The notes beneath the pieces were generated by a model that was given only the letters and a program-made list of their open reading frames with translations, had not been told where the DNA came from and made no database searches. Below, one piece after another: positions 7,985 to 13,622 of a stretch of 31,813 nucleotides of DNA. Position numbers and translations under genes: made by a program. The stretch is from a virus: the IMG/VR virus record IMGVR_UViG_3300004460_000261, positions 1-31,813 of that record. One strand, given 5' to 3'. Every line of letters begins with the position of its first letter. Within the stretch, counting starts at the first letter, position 1.

Positions 7985-8230
7985 ATGGAAAAAAGAGAAT
8001 TTGCTAAAGGAATCTTTATCACAGAGAAAGAATCAAAGTCAGGTAAAACGTATTTGGAAATTGCCATTGGAGAAAATGGTGCATACAAGAAGTATGTTGC
8101 ATTTAAAGGCACTAAAGAGGCGAAATACGGAGGTATTATCTATTCTGTGTATGATAAGACAGAACAACCTAAAGAGGCTGAAATTAAGCCTATGACAGAC
8201 CACAGATTAACTAATGATTTACCATTCTAA
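7985..8230 (+). CDS. small SSB-like protein with an acidic NDLPF tail
   Basis: An 81-residue protein. Residues about 1-58 look like a short all-beta, OB-like domain (KGIFITEKESKSGKTYLEIAI, then KKYVAFKG, then GIIYSVYDK). A flexible linker leads to a C-terminal NDLPF. That tip closely resembles the conserved DDIPF tail by which single-stranded DNA-binding proteins recruit replication and repair partners. The core is much shorter than a usual SSB (about 110 residues of OB fold). It stands between the annealing-protein genes and a DnaA-like gene, a typical SSB location. The tail is directly seen; the fold is inferred. Confidence 0.5.
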   Translation: MEKREFAKGIFITEKESKSGKTYLEIAIGENGAYKKYVAFKGTKEAKYGGIIYSVYDKTEQPKEAEIKPMTDHRLTNDLPF

Positions 8231-8239
8231 ACTAAACAA

Positions 8240-8629
8240 ATGAGAACGCAAGAAATTAAAGGATTAATTAAGAGCCATCATAATATAATTTATAGGCTTG
8301 AAAAGATGCTAAAAGAACAACCTAAACAAATAAACGAAGAAAGATTCCCATCTGAAATGATTGTTCAAGAAGTTAACAATAAGTTTATGGTTGATATTAC
8401 AAAAATTACCAGAAAGAAAAAGGTAATGTATGCCAGACACGCTGCAGTATATCTTCTAAAAACACATACTAACTTAATATGGCAGGATATAGCGGTAAGT
8501 GTTGGTAATACTCACCATACATCTGTTATTCATTCATTTAAGGCTGCAAAGGATATTATGGAAACGGATGATGATTACTTACAAACAATAAATGAAATAA
8601 AAGAAAGGTTAGTATTTCTTAAAAATTAG
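8240..8629 (+). CDS. stand-alone DnaA domain IV-like DNA-binding protein
   Basis: A 129-residue protein. Residues about 45-125 match the C-terminal DNA-binding domain (domain IV) of the bacterial initiator DnaA: RKKKVMYARHAAVYLLKTHT (about 58-77), WQDIAVSVGN, then the DnaA signature THHTSVIHSFKAAKDI (about 91-106). The AAA+ ATPase domain is absent. The N-terminal 40 residues form a charged helix. It may bind DnaA-box-like sites in the phage origin or compete with host DnaA. It directly precedes the promoter/leader of the initiator gene at 8733, which supports an origin-related role. Confidence 0.75.
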   Translation: MRTQEIKGLIKSHHNIIYRLEKMLKEQPKQINEERFPSEMIVQEVNNKFMVDITKITRKKKVMYARHAAVYLLKTHTNLIWQDIAVSVGNTHHTSVIHSFKAAKDIMETDDDYLQTINEIKERLVFLKN

Positions 8630-8637
8630 TATCTTTG
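8630..8637 (+). promoter_or_regulatory. candidate promoter, -7 box TATCTTTG
   Basis: TATCTTTG matches the Bacteroidota -7 consensus TAnnTTTG exactly. It overlaps the end of the DnaA-like gene, about 95 bases before the initiator start. No clear TTTG stands at the expected -33 distance; GTTAG near 8609-8613 is the nearest candidate. Transcription would begin near 8643, just before the structured RNA described next. Confidence 0.55.
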
Positions 8638-8648
8638 TAGAAATGAAG

Positions 8649-8729
8649 GAGTCAGACTTCATATTTAAAATTCTTGTTAATCCTAATGGGGTGCGATGCT
8701 GACTCATCAATCCCTGTTAGGATTTTTAT
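8649..8729 (+). ncRNA. structured leader or small RNA with terminator-like hairpin and pseudoknot
   Basis: A 13-bp stem (two G-U pairs) forms between 8679-8691 (AATCCTAATGGGG) and 8712-8724 (CCCTGTTAGGATT) around a 20-base loop, followed by a T-rich tail. GAGTCAG at 8649-8655 is the exact complement of CTGACTC at 8699-8705 inside that loop, so a pseudoknot could form. A TATCTTTG promoter box lies just upstream. It is either an attenuator leader of the initiator gene (ATG 8733, no Shine-Dalgarno) or a free RNA of about 85 nt. Confidence 0.5.
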
Positions 8730-8732
8730 ATT

Positions 8733-9482
8733 ATGAATACAGGACAGATAATAAAATCAAGAACAACTGAAAGGTTTACTACACTTCCCAATGATGTAAT
8801 TAAATCAAAAGAATTAACATTATCTGAAAAGGGTTTATTAAGTTATCTTTTAAGCCTTCCTGCTGATTGGGTTATATATAAACAAAATTTATATAACTCA
8901 CTCCCAGATAAAGAAGGAACGATAGATAAAACATTTAAGGCACTTCAAACAAAAGGATATATTATATCTGTTAGAGTTCACGATAAAAATACAGGTAAGT
9001 TTATGGGATGGAATCACATTGTATATGATATCCCTGCCGAATCTGAAAAACACCGAGATGGGCAAACACCGACTTCGGAATTTACCGATATCGGTGAAAG
9101 TAGTCCTATACTAAAGACTAATGTATTACAAAAGACTAATATTATACAAAAGACTAATAGAATACAAAGTAAACCCACGCAACAGGAAGTAATTGATTTT
9201 TTTATTAGTAAAGAAAGTACAGAAGAAAAAGCAAAACAAGCATACGAATACTACGAAGTTGCTGATTGGTATGATGCTAAAGGCAACAGGGTAAAAAATT
9301 GGAAACAAAAAATGTTATCAGTTTGGATAAATAACAATAACTTTACAAAAACAACAACTAAACAAAATGGAAAATCAACTTCAGATTATTACAAAGAACA
9401 CTACGACAGAAATCTCAAATGGGCAACCGAATGGGATGCAGCAGAAGGAAAACAACCTTTTTTTACAGGCGAAGAAAACTGA
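8733..9482 (+). CDS. replication initiator with winged-helix N-terminus (lambda O / DnaD-like)
   Basis: A 249-residue protein. Residues about 15-100 form a helix-turn-helix domain of the replication-initiator type (FTTLPNDVIKSKELTLSEKG, LSYLLSLPADWVIYKQNL, TFKALQTKGYI). The linker at about 100-150 is Ser/Thr-rich and includes a repeated six-residue unit ending LQKTN/IQKTN. The C-terminal part (YYEVADWYDAKGNRVKNWKQ near 173-192) resembles the DnaD-like tail that contacts helicase or loader. The linker DNA carries 18-bp direct repeats and a palindrome, just as the lambda origin lies inside gene O. The 3' end overlaps the next gene by 116 nt, an unusually long overlap. The gene lies behind a structured leader, which may limit its expression. 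Confidence 0.7.
   Translation: MNTGQIIKSRTTERFTTLPNDVIKSKELTLSEKGLLSYLLSLPADWVIYKQNLYNSLPDKEGTIDKTFKALQTKGYIISVRVHDKNTGKFMGWNHIVYDIPAESEKHRDGQTPTSEFTDIGESSPILKTNVLQKTNIIQKTNRIQSKPTQQEVIDFFISKESTEEKAKQAYEYYEVADWYDAKGNRVKNWKQKMLSVWINNNNFTKTTTKQNGKSTSDYYKEHYDRNLKWATEWDAAEGKQPFFTGEEN
9049..9098 (+). repeat. CACCGA repeats and ACCGATATCGGT palindrome in the initiator gene
   Basis: AACACCGA begins at 9049 and again at 9065 (16-base period). A related TTACCGA begins at 9082 and leads into the perfect 12-bp palindrome ACCGATATCGGT (9084-9095), whose right half is an inverted copy of the motif. They lie directly upstream of the 18-bp repeats and may be further initiator-binding sites. Confidence 0.45.
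9111..9174 (+). repeat. iteron-like 18-bp direct repeats, candidate replication origin
   Basis: Three tandem 18-bp units start at 9111, 9129 and 9147, sharing the core AAAGACTAAT. A degenerate fourth start follows at 9165 (CAAAGTAAAC). The units are in frame inside the initiator gene and encode its repetitive linker. Direct repeats in the linker-coding part of an initiator gene are the arrangement of lambda ori in gene O, so this is the best origin candidate in the window. Confidence 0.55.
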
Positions 9483-10116
9483 AAAATTAAAAGCAGTTAA
9501 TATTCCTGTCATCCTGCAAGTAATTGAAAAGGGATTGATGCTATTGGGAATTAAAGGAGAGAAGCATCCAGATGAAATGTCAATGAAATTAATTGTTGCT
9601 GAACTTCGCAGCCATTATATAAACTTAACTATTGGAGAATTAGACCTTGCTTTTACTTTAGCATCCAGAGGTCAGTTAGATTACGATAATGAAACATATC
9701 AATCATTTTCTGTTCTATACCTAAACAGAATGTTATCTGCATACGCAAGATGGGCATCACATAAGCATTTTATAGAAGAAGTAAAAGAGCCTGTACAATT
9801 AAAACCTTCACTTCCTGAAGATGATATTATAGAAATGGCATTTGATAGTTATAAGAAGTTTAAACAATGGTGGTCAATATTTTACTGCTTAAAAACCTTT
9901 AATATCCTGCATAGTAGGGGAGAAGTAGGTAATGATGTGGACTATATTGTAAGTAAAACTGAAGAGGCAATGCAAAGAAGAATAGATAGGGCAGACCACG
10001 AAGATAAAAAGGATTTAATTGCTGAATTTAAAGATGATGACCAAATGGAATTAAATTGTCGCAGAATGGCAGTAGCTTTGTACTTTAATAAGAAAATTAA
10101 TGAACTTACTACTTGA
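9367..10116 (+). CDS. putative helicase loader / replication protein
   Basis: A 249-residue, mainly helical protein that starts 116 nt inside the initiator gene. ATG 9367 follows an A-rich stretch; a later ATG at 9436 would still overlap. No Walker A motif is visible, so it is not a DnaC-type ATPase. The core (VIEKGLMLLGIKGEKHPDEM, then FSVLYLNRMLSAYARW) and the acidic, helical C-terminus resemble proteins that follow initiators in Bacteroidota phages, where a helicase loader or primosome adaptor is expected. The assignment is from position and shape only. Confidence 0.5.
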   Translation: MENQLQIITKNTTTEISNGQPNGMQQKENNLFLQAKKTEKLKAVNIPVILQVIEKGLMLLGIKGEKHPDEMSMKLIVAELRSHYINLTIGELDLAFTLASRGQLDYDNETYQSFSVLYLNRMLSAYARWASHKHFIEEVKEPVQLKPSLPEDDIIEMAFDSYKKFKQWWSIFYCLKTFNILHSRGEVGNDVDYIVSKTEEAMQRRIDRADHEDKKDLIAEFKDDDQMELNCRRMAVALYFNKKINELTT

Positions 10117-10333
10117 TGTTTATTGCCACACAGAAACTACGGAGTTAATGAGCAATGTAGGTTTGGAAGTTGATTGGAATACTCTGGAGACAAAATCTGT
10201 CCTTTTTAGGAATATAGATTTAGCAATGTCAGTACAGATAGGAGATAAAGAATATACAGAGATTCACGTTGGAGGAAATTCATATATAGCAAAGATAAAA
10301 TTTGTAGAATTTATAAAGCAATCACTTACCTAA
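10100..10333 (+). CDS. hypothetical protein downstream of replication genes
   Basis: A 77-residue protein overlapping the end of the previous gene by 17 nt. It looks beta-rich, with alternating hydrophobic residues (SVLFRNIDLAMSVQIGDKEY near 33-52) and a short C-terminal helix. No Cys cluster, signal or membrane segment is present. It is the last gene before a 159-base non-coding gap. I do not recognise a family. Confidence 0.55.
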   Translation: MNLLLDVYCHTETTELMSNVGLEVDWNTLETKSVLFRNIDLAMSVQIGDKEYTEIHVGGNSYIAKIKFVEFIKQSLT

Positions 10334-10492
10334 ATGTCTTATAAAGTAAACCTAAAACTTGACAAAATTTGACAAATAATGTGTTACAAATCGGACAAAA
10401 TCCTAATTAATGTGTAGTATATCGCACATTGTATACGCAAAAAGATATTAAAGATAGATAATTACAACATTGTGTGCATTTAAATACACTTT
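10334..10492 (+). promoter_or_regulatory. intergenic control region with direct and inverted repeats
   Basis: This 159-base gap holds two copies of TTGACAAA at 10359 and 10369 (10-base spacing, one helical turn), a related GGACAAA at 10393, and an inverted repeat AATGTG/CACATT (10409-10414 and 10425-10430). A 16-bp near-palindrome centred on ATTTAAAT (10474-10489) sits directly before the next ATG. No TAnnTTTG box is present. It looks like an operator region, perhaps for the Cro/CI-like protein at 22119, but the regulator is unknown. Confidence 0.4.
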
Positions 10493-10726
10493 ATGAAAGC
10501 AACACTTGAATTTAATCTTCCAGATGACCAACAGGAATATGACCTTGCAAATAAAGGACTTGCTTTTTGGCACGTATTATGGGAACTTGACCAAGAATTA
10601 AGAGCAAATACAAAGTATGCACCAGATGATATGACAGATGATGATTACGATGCTTACCAAAAGATTAGAGATAAGCTATACGAATTGATGAATGATTATA
10701 ATGTTAACTTAGATATGGTAGACTAA
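10493..10726 (+). CDS. conserved small acidic phage protein
   Basis: A 77-residue, strongly acidic protein. The start (MKATLEFNLPDDQQEYDLAN), AFWHVLWELDQELR in the middle and an Asp-rich DDMTDDDYDAY segment follow a pattern common in proteins of many phages and plasmids, especially in Bacteroidota. Its function is not known to me. It is preceded by the repeat-rich gap at 10334-10492, which probably controls it. The acidity would suit a DNA-mimic or an inhibitor of a DNA-binding protein, but that is speculation. Confidence 0.7.
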   Translation: MKATLEFNLPDDQQEYDLANKGLAFWHVLWELDQELRANTKYAPDDMTDDDYDAYQKIRDKLYELMNDYNVNLDMVD

Positions 10727-10728
10727 AT

Positions 10729-10799
10729 ATATTTCTAATTCATTAATAAAAACCATTGTTTTAAATAAATTAAACCATAATTGTAAACATATTTCTAAT
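10729..10799 (+). repeat. 11-bp direct repeat flanking a 71-base gap
   Basis: ATATTTCTAAT occurs at 10729-10739 and again at 10789-10799, exactly 60 bases apart. The second copy runs into the ATG of the next gene. The AT-rich gap between also holds AAACCAT-like strings. The spacing suggests a regulatory or looping element, but chance in AT-rich DNA is possible. Confidence 0.3.
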
Positions 10800-11007
10800 G
10801 AAAGATAAAATACTTGAATCATTAATTCAGAAATACAAAGAAAGGGCAGAGAAAGGTCATTTGAAATATGGAACTACTCTGGACAGAAACGACCTTGAAT
10901 TATTAGAATGGGTAAACCACGCACAAGAGGAAGCAATGGATTACTGCTTATATTTAGAAAAGATAAAACAAATGTTATCTAATTCAAAAGGAATAAATAT
11001 TTATTAA
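10798..11007 (+). CDS. small MazG-like / phage-conserved helical protein
   Basis: A 69-residue helical protein. The pattern KYKERAEKGHLKYGTTLDRN followed by EWVNHAQEEAMDYCLYLEK is widespread in phages. The E-x-x-x-H-x-x-E-E-x-x-D arrangement (about 37-48) resembles the metal-binding helices of all-alpha NTP pyrophosphohydrolases (MazG-like), but the protein is short and may be only a relative. If active it would clean nucleotide pools. Its stop shares one base with the next start (TAATG). Confidence 0.55.
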   Translation: MKDKILESLIQKYKERAEKGHLKYGTTLDRNDLELLEWVNHAQEEAMDYCLYLEKIKQMLSNSKGINIY

Positions 11008-11321
11008 TGGATATATTAGCAAATGAGTTAACCAAATGGGCAAAGGATTACTCTAAAAAACAAAATTGGAGAGTAACACGAATGAACAACACACCTATTC
11101 ATAGAAGGAAGGGAACTATTGAAAAGGGATGGTGCGATTTAATTGGTTACACAGATACAGGAATATTTGTAGGTATTGAAGTAAAAAAGATAGGAGATAG
11201 ATTAAGTCCTGAACAACAGGACAGAATTAAAGATATTATTACTTGTGGCGGAAAGGCTTACCTTTGTACTGAAGAAAATGGTAAACCGATTTTAATACAA
11301 TGGGAAGGAACGAAATTTTAA
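11007..11321 (+). CDS. VRR-NUC domain nuclease
   Basis: A 104-residue protein that is essentially one VRR-NUC domain, a PD-(D/E)XK-type nuclease fold common in phages and believed to cut branched or structured DNA. Catalytic residues are visible: D44 in GWCDLIG, E58 and K60 in GIEVKK, and the following QQ (70-71) of the Q motif. N-terminal basic residues (HRRKG) probably contact DNA. Its end overlaps the next gene by 22 nt. It probably acts in recombination or in resolving replication intermediates. Confidence 0.85.
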   Translation: MDILANELTKWAKDYSKKQNWRVTRMNNTPIHRRKGTIEKGWCDLIGYTDTGIFVGIEVKKIGDRLSPEQQDRIKDIITCGGKAYLCTEENGKPILIQWEGTKF

Positions 11322-11788
11322 TTGAATTTTGGCAATCTGAAGAGGTTAACAAAGCCTTTAGTAAGATGCACCCTATTGAATTACAAGATGATTTAAAAAG
11401 TGAAGTTTTTTTAATTTTAACTGAACTACCAGATGAGAAACTAATTACTCTTTATGATAAAAAAGAATTAAGATTTTATGTAGTAAGGATAATGTTAAAC
11501 CTTGTACAAAATAGTAACAATCAATTTTTTAAAAAGTACAGAAACTTTGTTGAATATAGTGAGAATGAAGTGGCTGAAAACCATCAAGAAGATTTGACTT
11601 CCAAAGTACAATCTTCAATACAAGATTTACATTGGTATAAAAAAGAATTGTTTAGGCTTTATACAGAAGAGTTTAATTGTAATGCAAAGGCTTTGAGCAG
11701 AGATACAGGCATACCATATATGAGTATTATTAGGACTTTAAATATCACTAAATCAGAATTAAAATCTAAAATTAGAAACAATGATTGA
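11300..11788 (+). CDS. sigma-70-like / helix-turn-helix transcription factor
   Basis: A 162-residue protein laid out like a small sigma factor. Residues about 25-80 (ELQDDLKSEVFLILTELPD, then ELRFYVVRIMLNLVQ) resemble sigma region 2. After a charged linker, residues about 108-155 (WYKKELFRLYTEEFN, then AKALSRDTGIPYMSIIRTLN) resemble a region 4 helix-turn-helix. Bacteroidota phages often encode such proteins in the middle of the genome, as candidates for late gene switching. It overlaps the nuclease gene before it by 22 nt and the membrane protein after it by 8 nt. Confidence 0.55.
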   Translation: MGRNEILIEFWQSEEVNKAFSKMHPIELQDDLKSEVFLILTELPDEKLITLYDKKELRFYVVRIMLNLVQNSNNQFFKKYRNFVEYSENEVAENHQEDLTSKVQSSIQDLHWYKKELFRLYTEEFNCNAKALSRDTGIPYMSIIRTLNITKSELKSKIRNND

Positions 11789-12026
11789 AATTATCACAGG
11801 AATTTGCTTTTCGTTTTTCTTTACAGAGATGCACCAATTTCACAAAAAATTTAAGTTAGATTTCAGACCATTTAACTGCGTAAGTTGTTTATCTGCTTGG
11901 ACATCCTTATTAGTTTATTTCTTGCCTGATTTTATCAAGATGCCTTTGATGGCAATGTTTGTATCTGGAGCAATAGCACCTTTATTTGTTAAACTTTATA
12001 ATCAGTTTTTTTATGGAACAAAATGA
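11781..12026 (+). CDS. small membrane protein with C-x-x-C motif
   Basis: An 81-residue membrane protein with hydrophobic segments at about 1-16, 40-52 and 55-75. A FNCVSCLSAWTS motif (about 31-42) resembles DUF1360-type membrane proteins, where the C-x-x-C and nearby Trp are conserved. Such genes are common in Bacteroidota phages, and their role is unknown. It overlaps its predecessor by 8 nt and the following gene by 14 nt. It could be an additional holin candidate, but the lysis cassette at 14350-15138 is better placed. Confidence 0.65.
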   Translation: MIEIITGICFSFFFTEMHQFHKKFKLDFRPFNCVSCLSAWTSLLVYFLPDFIKMPLMAMFVSGAIAPLFVKLYNQFFYGTK

Positions 12027-12285
12027 TAAAGACTTTTTAGAAGCCAACATAAATAATTACCATACCATAAGTCAGGCAGGTTTTGTCAGAAATATTGAAC
12101 TACCTGTACTCAATCAATATGAGGTACTATACAGGAAGTATTTGAATCCAACATACATAATGTGTAAGTATTGCAAAGATGATATATTTGGGGCATTGGA
12201 ACGATTATATCAATTTTATTTAGAACTTCCACAAGAAGATGTACAGAATCTTGTACATAAAAAAAGAGGCAGACCTAAAAAATGA
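12013..12285 (+). CDS. hypothetical protein with basic AT-hook-like tail
   Basis: A 90-residue protein. I chose ATG 12013 because the upstream alternative at 11986 would add only a hydrophobic stretch shadowing the membrane gene before it. A C-x-x-C pair (CKYC near 56-59) lies mid-protein, and the end is KKRGRPKK, an AT-hook-like minor-groove DNA-binding tail. The rest is helical. DNA binding is therefore plausible, in keeping with the nuclease genes either side. It overlaps the next start by 4 nt (ATGA). Confidence 0.6.
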   Translation: MEQNDKDFLEANINNYHTISQAGFVRNIELPVLNQYEVLYRKYLNPTYIMCKYCKDDIFGALERLYQFYLELPQEDVQNLVHKKRGRPKK

Positions 12286-12653
12286 AATATAGCAGTTCAT
12301 TTTATTATGACCTTGAATTAGGAGAAAAGTCAGAAACTTGGCTTAACGAACTATTTTCAGATGGAAAGAAGATAGAAGTAAAGACAGATTTAATGGCTGA
12401 TAAAACTAAAAACATTTACATAGAAATTTATTCAAGAGGTAAAAAAAGTGGGTTAACTACAACACAGGCTGAATATTGGATATTCAAGTTAACTAATGTT
12501 TCAATAATTATTGCAACAAAAACTTTAAAAGATATTGTTAGGCTTTGTTATAATATCAACGGATATAAAAAAGGAGGAGATAATAATACTTCTTTAGGTG
12601 TTTTAGTACCAATTAATTTATTATTTAATGAGAATATTAGCGATAACATCTAA
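12282..12653 (+). CDS. putative PD-(D/E)XK-like endonuclease
   Basis: A 123-residue protein with the features of a small restriction-endonuclease-like fold: an N-terminal helix with Glu (E18 in EKSETWLNELF), the core IEVKTD (31-36) giving the E-x-K motif, then NIYIEIYSRGKKSGLTTTQA with E48 and a conserved Ser-Gly-Leu-Thr turn before AEYWIF. The family includes phage nucleases that degrade host DNA or resolve junctions. No separate methylase partner is evident. The gene overlaps the glycosyltransferase start by 26 nt. Confidence 0.65.
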   Translation: MKYSSSFYYDLELGEKSETWLNELFSDGKKIEVKTDLMADKTKNIYIEIYSRGKKSGLTTTQAEYWIFKLTNVSIIIATKTLKDIVRLCYNINGYKKGGDNNTSLGVLVPINLLFNENISDNI

Positions 12654-13620
12654 GCATTCTGGAGTTGGATATCATAGGATAATGATGCCATTGGTACATT
12701 TGCATAAGGAATACGCAATGGTAACTGATACTATAAGCCACGAAATTATTGATAACAATTATGATATACTTTTAATCAATAGGGTATTATCAAATATAAG
12801 TGTTGAAGCGGTTTGTGAATTGCGAAAACAATATGGGTTCAAATTAGTAGTTGATAATGATGATTTTTGGGAATTAGATACGCATCACGTTTTATACGAA
12901 ACATATAAAGATTTAGGGATAGTTGATAGGATAAAAGGATTTATACAAGAGGCTGACCTTTGTACCTGCACCCACGAAAGACTTGCCGATGAGATTTATA
13001 AGATAAACAAAAATGTACACATCCTTCCAAATGCTTTGCCATACGGAAGAGAGCAGTTTCTGGATAACAAGGTGGAATCTGACAAGGTTAGGTTATTCTG
13101 GTCAGGTAGTGCAACACACGAACACGATTTAGCCATATTAAGAAATCCAATGAAGAGGCTTTTAGGTATGCCTGTAAAAGCAGTTATTGCAGGATATAAT
13201 GAGGTAGAAAAACATTTATGGGATAGAATGATTGCTTCTTTTACCTGCTCATTAAGGCTTAACCCAACTATTTACAATTATAACGAGGTTACCAAATATA
13301 TGGCTGCCTATGCTGATTCAGATATTAGCCTTATTCCTTTACTTGAGACAAAGTTTACAGGAATGAAATCAAATCTGAAGGTTTTGGAAACTGCATCCAA
13401 AAAGAATCCTGCGATTGTAAGTCAAGTTAACCCTTATTTAAACCTACCAGTACATTATGTGAAAAAGCAATCTGATTGGTTTAAACACATAAACGATTTG
13501 GTAAATGATGAGCAGATGAGAAAAGAATCTGGAGAGCAGTTGTACGAGTATTGTAACAAGCATTTTAACTTTGATGTGATAAATACCAAAAGAAAAGACA
13601 TTTATCAACAAATACTCTAA
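12628..13620 (+). CDS. GT-B fold glycosyltransferase
   Basis: A 330-residue protein with two Rossmann-like halves typical of GT-B (GT4-like) glycosyltransferases. The N-terminal half begins ILAITSKHSGVGYHRIMMP, with an acceptor-side loop, and includes LVVDNDDFW (about 73-81). The C-terminal half begins near VRLFWSGSATHEHDL (153-167) and carries the nucleotide-sugar-binding segment FTGMKSNLKVLETASKKNPA (about 242-261). The target may be sugar-modified DNA bases, the phage particle or the host surface. Another glycosyltransferase belonging to the TET cassette is at 17867, so sequential glycosylation of DNA is possible. It overlaps the gene before it and is followed after two bases by the next. 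Confidence 0.75.
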   Translation: MRILAITSKHSGVGYHRIMMPLVHLHKEYAMVTDTISHEIIDNNYDILLINRVLSNISVEAVCELRKQYGFKLVVDNDDFWELDTHHVLYETYKDLGIVDRIKGFIQEADLCTCTHERLADEIYKINKNVHILPNALPYGREQFLDNKVESDKVRLFWSGSATHEHDLAILRNPMKRLLGMPVKAVIAGYNEVEKHLWDRMIASFTCSLRLNPTIYNYNEVTKYMAAYADSDISLIPLLETKFTGMKSNLKVLETASKKNPAIVSQVNPYLNLPVHYVKKQSDWFKHINDLVNDEQMRKESGEQLYEYCNKHFNFDVINTKRKDIYQQIL

Positions 13621-13622
13621 TT

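Noticed and set aside
8001-8195. Alternative + frame of 64 codons within the SSB-like gene
   Set aside because: It lies wholly inside a better-supported gene that has the NDLPF tail and proper spacing, and its product is a biased Lys/Leu-rich sequence.
9111-9174. 18-bp repeats as a CRISPR array
   Set aside because: The units are directly tandem without spacers, are in frame inside a gene and have no Cas genes nearby.
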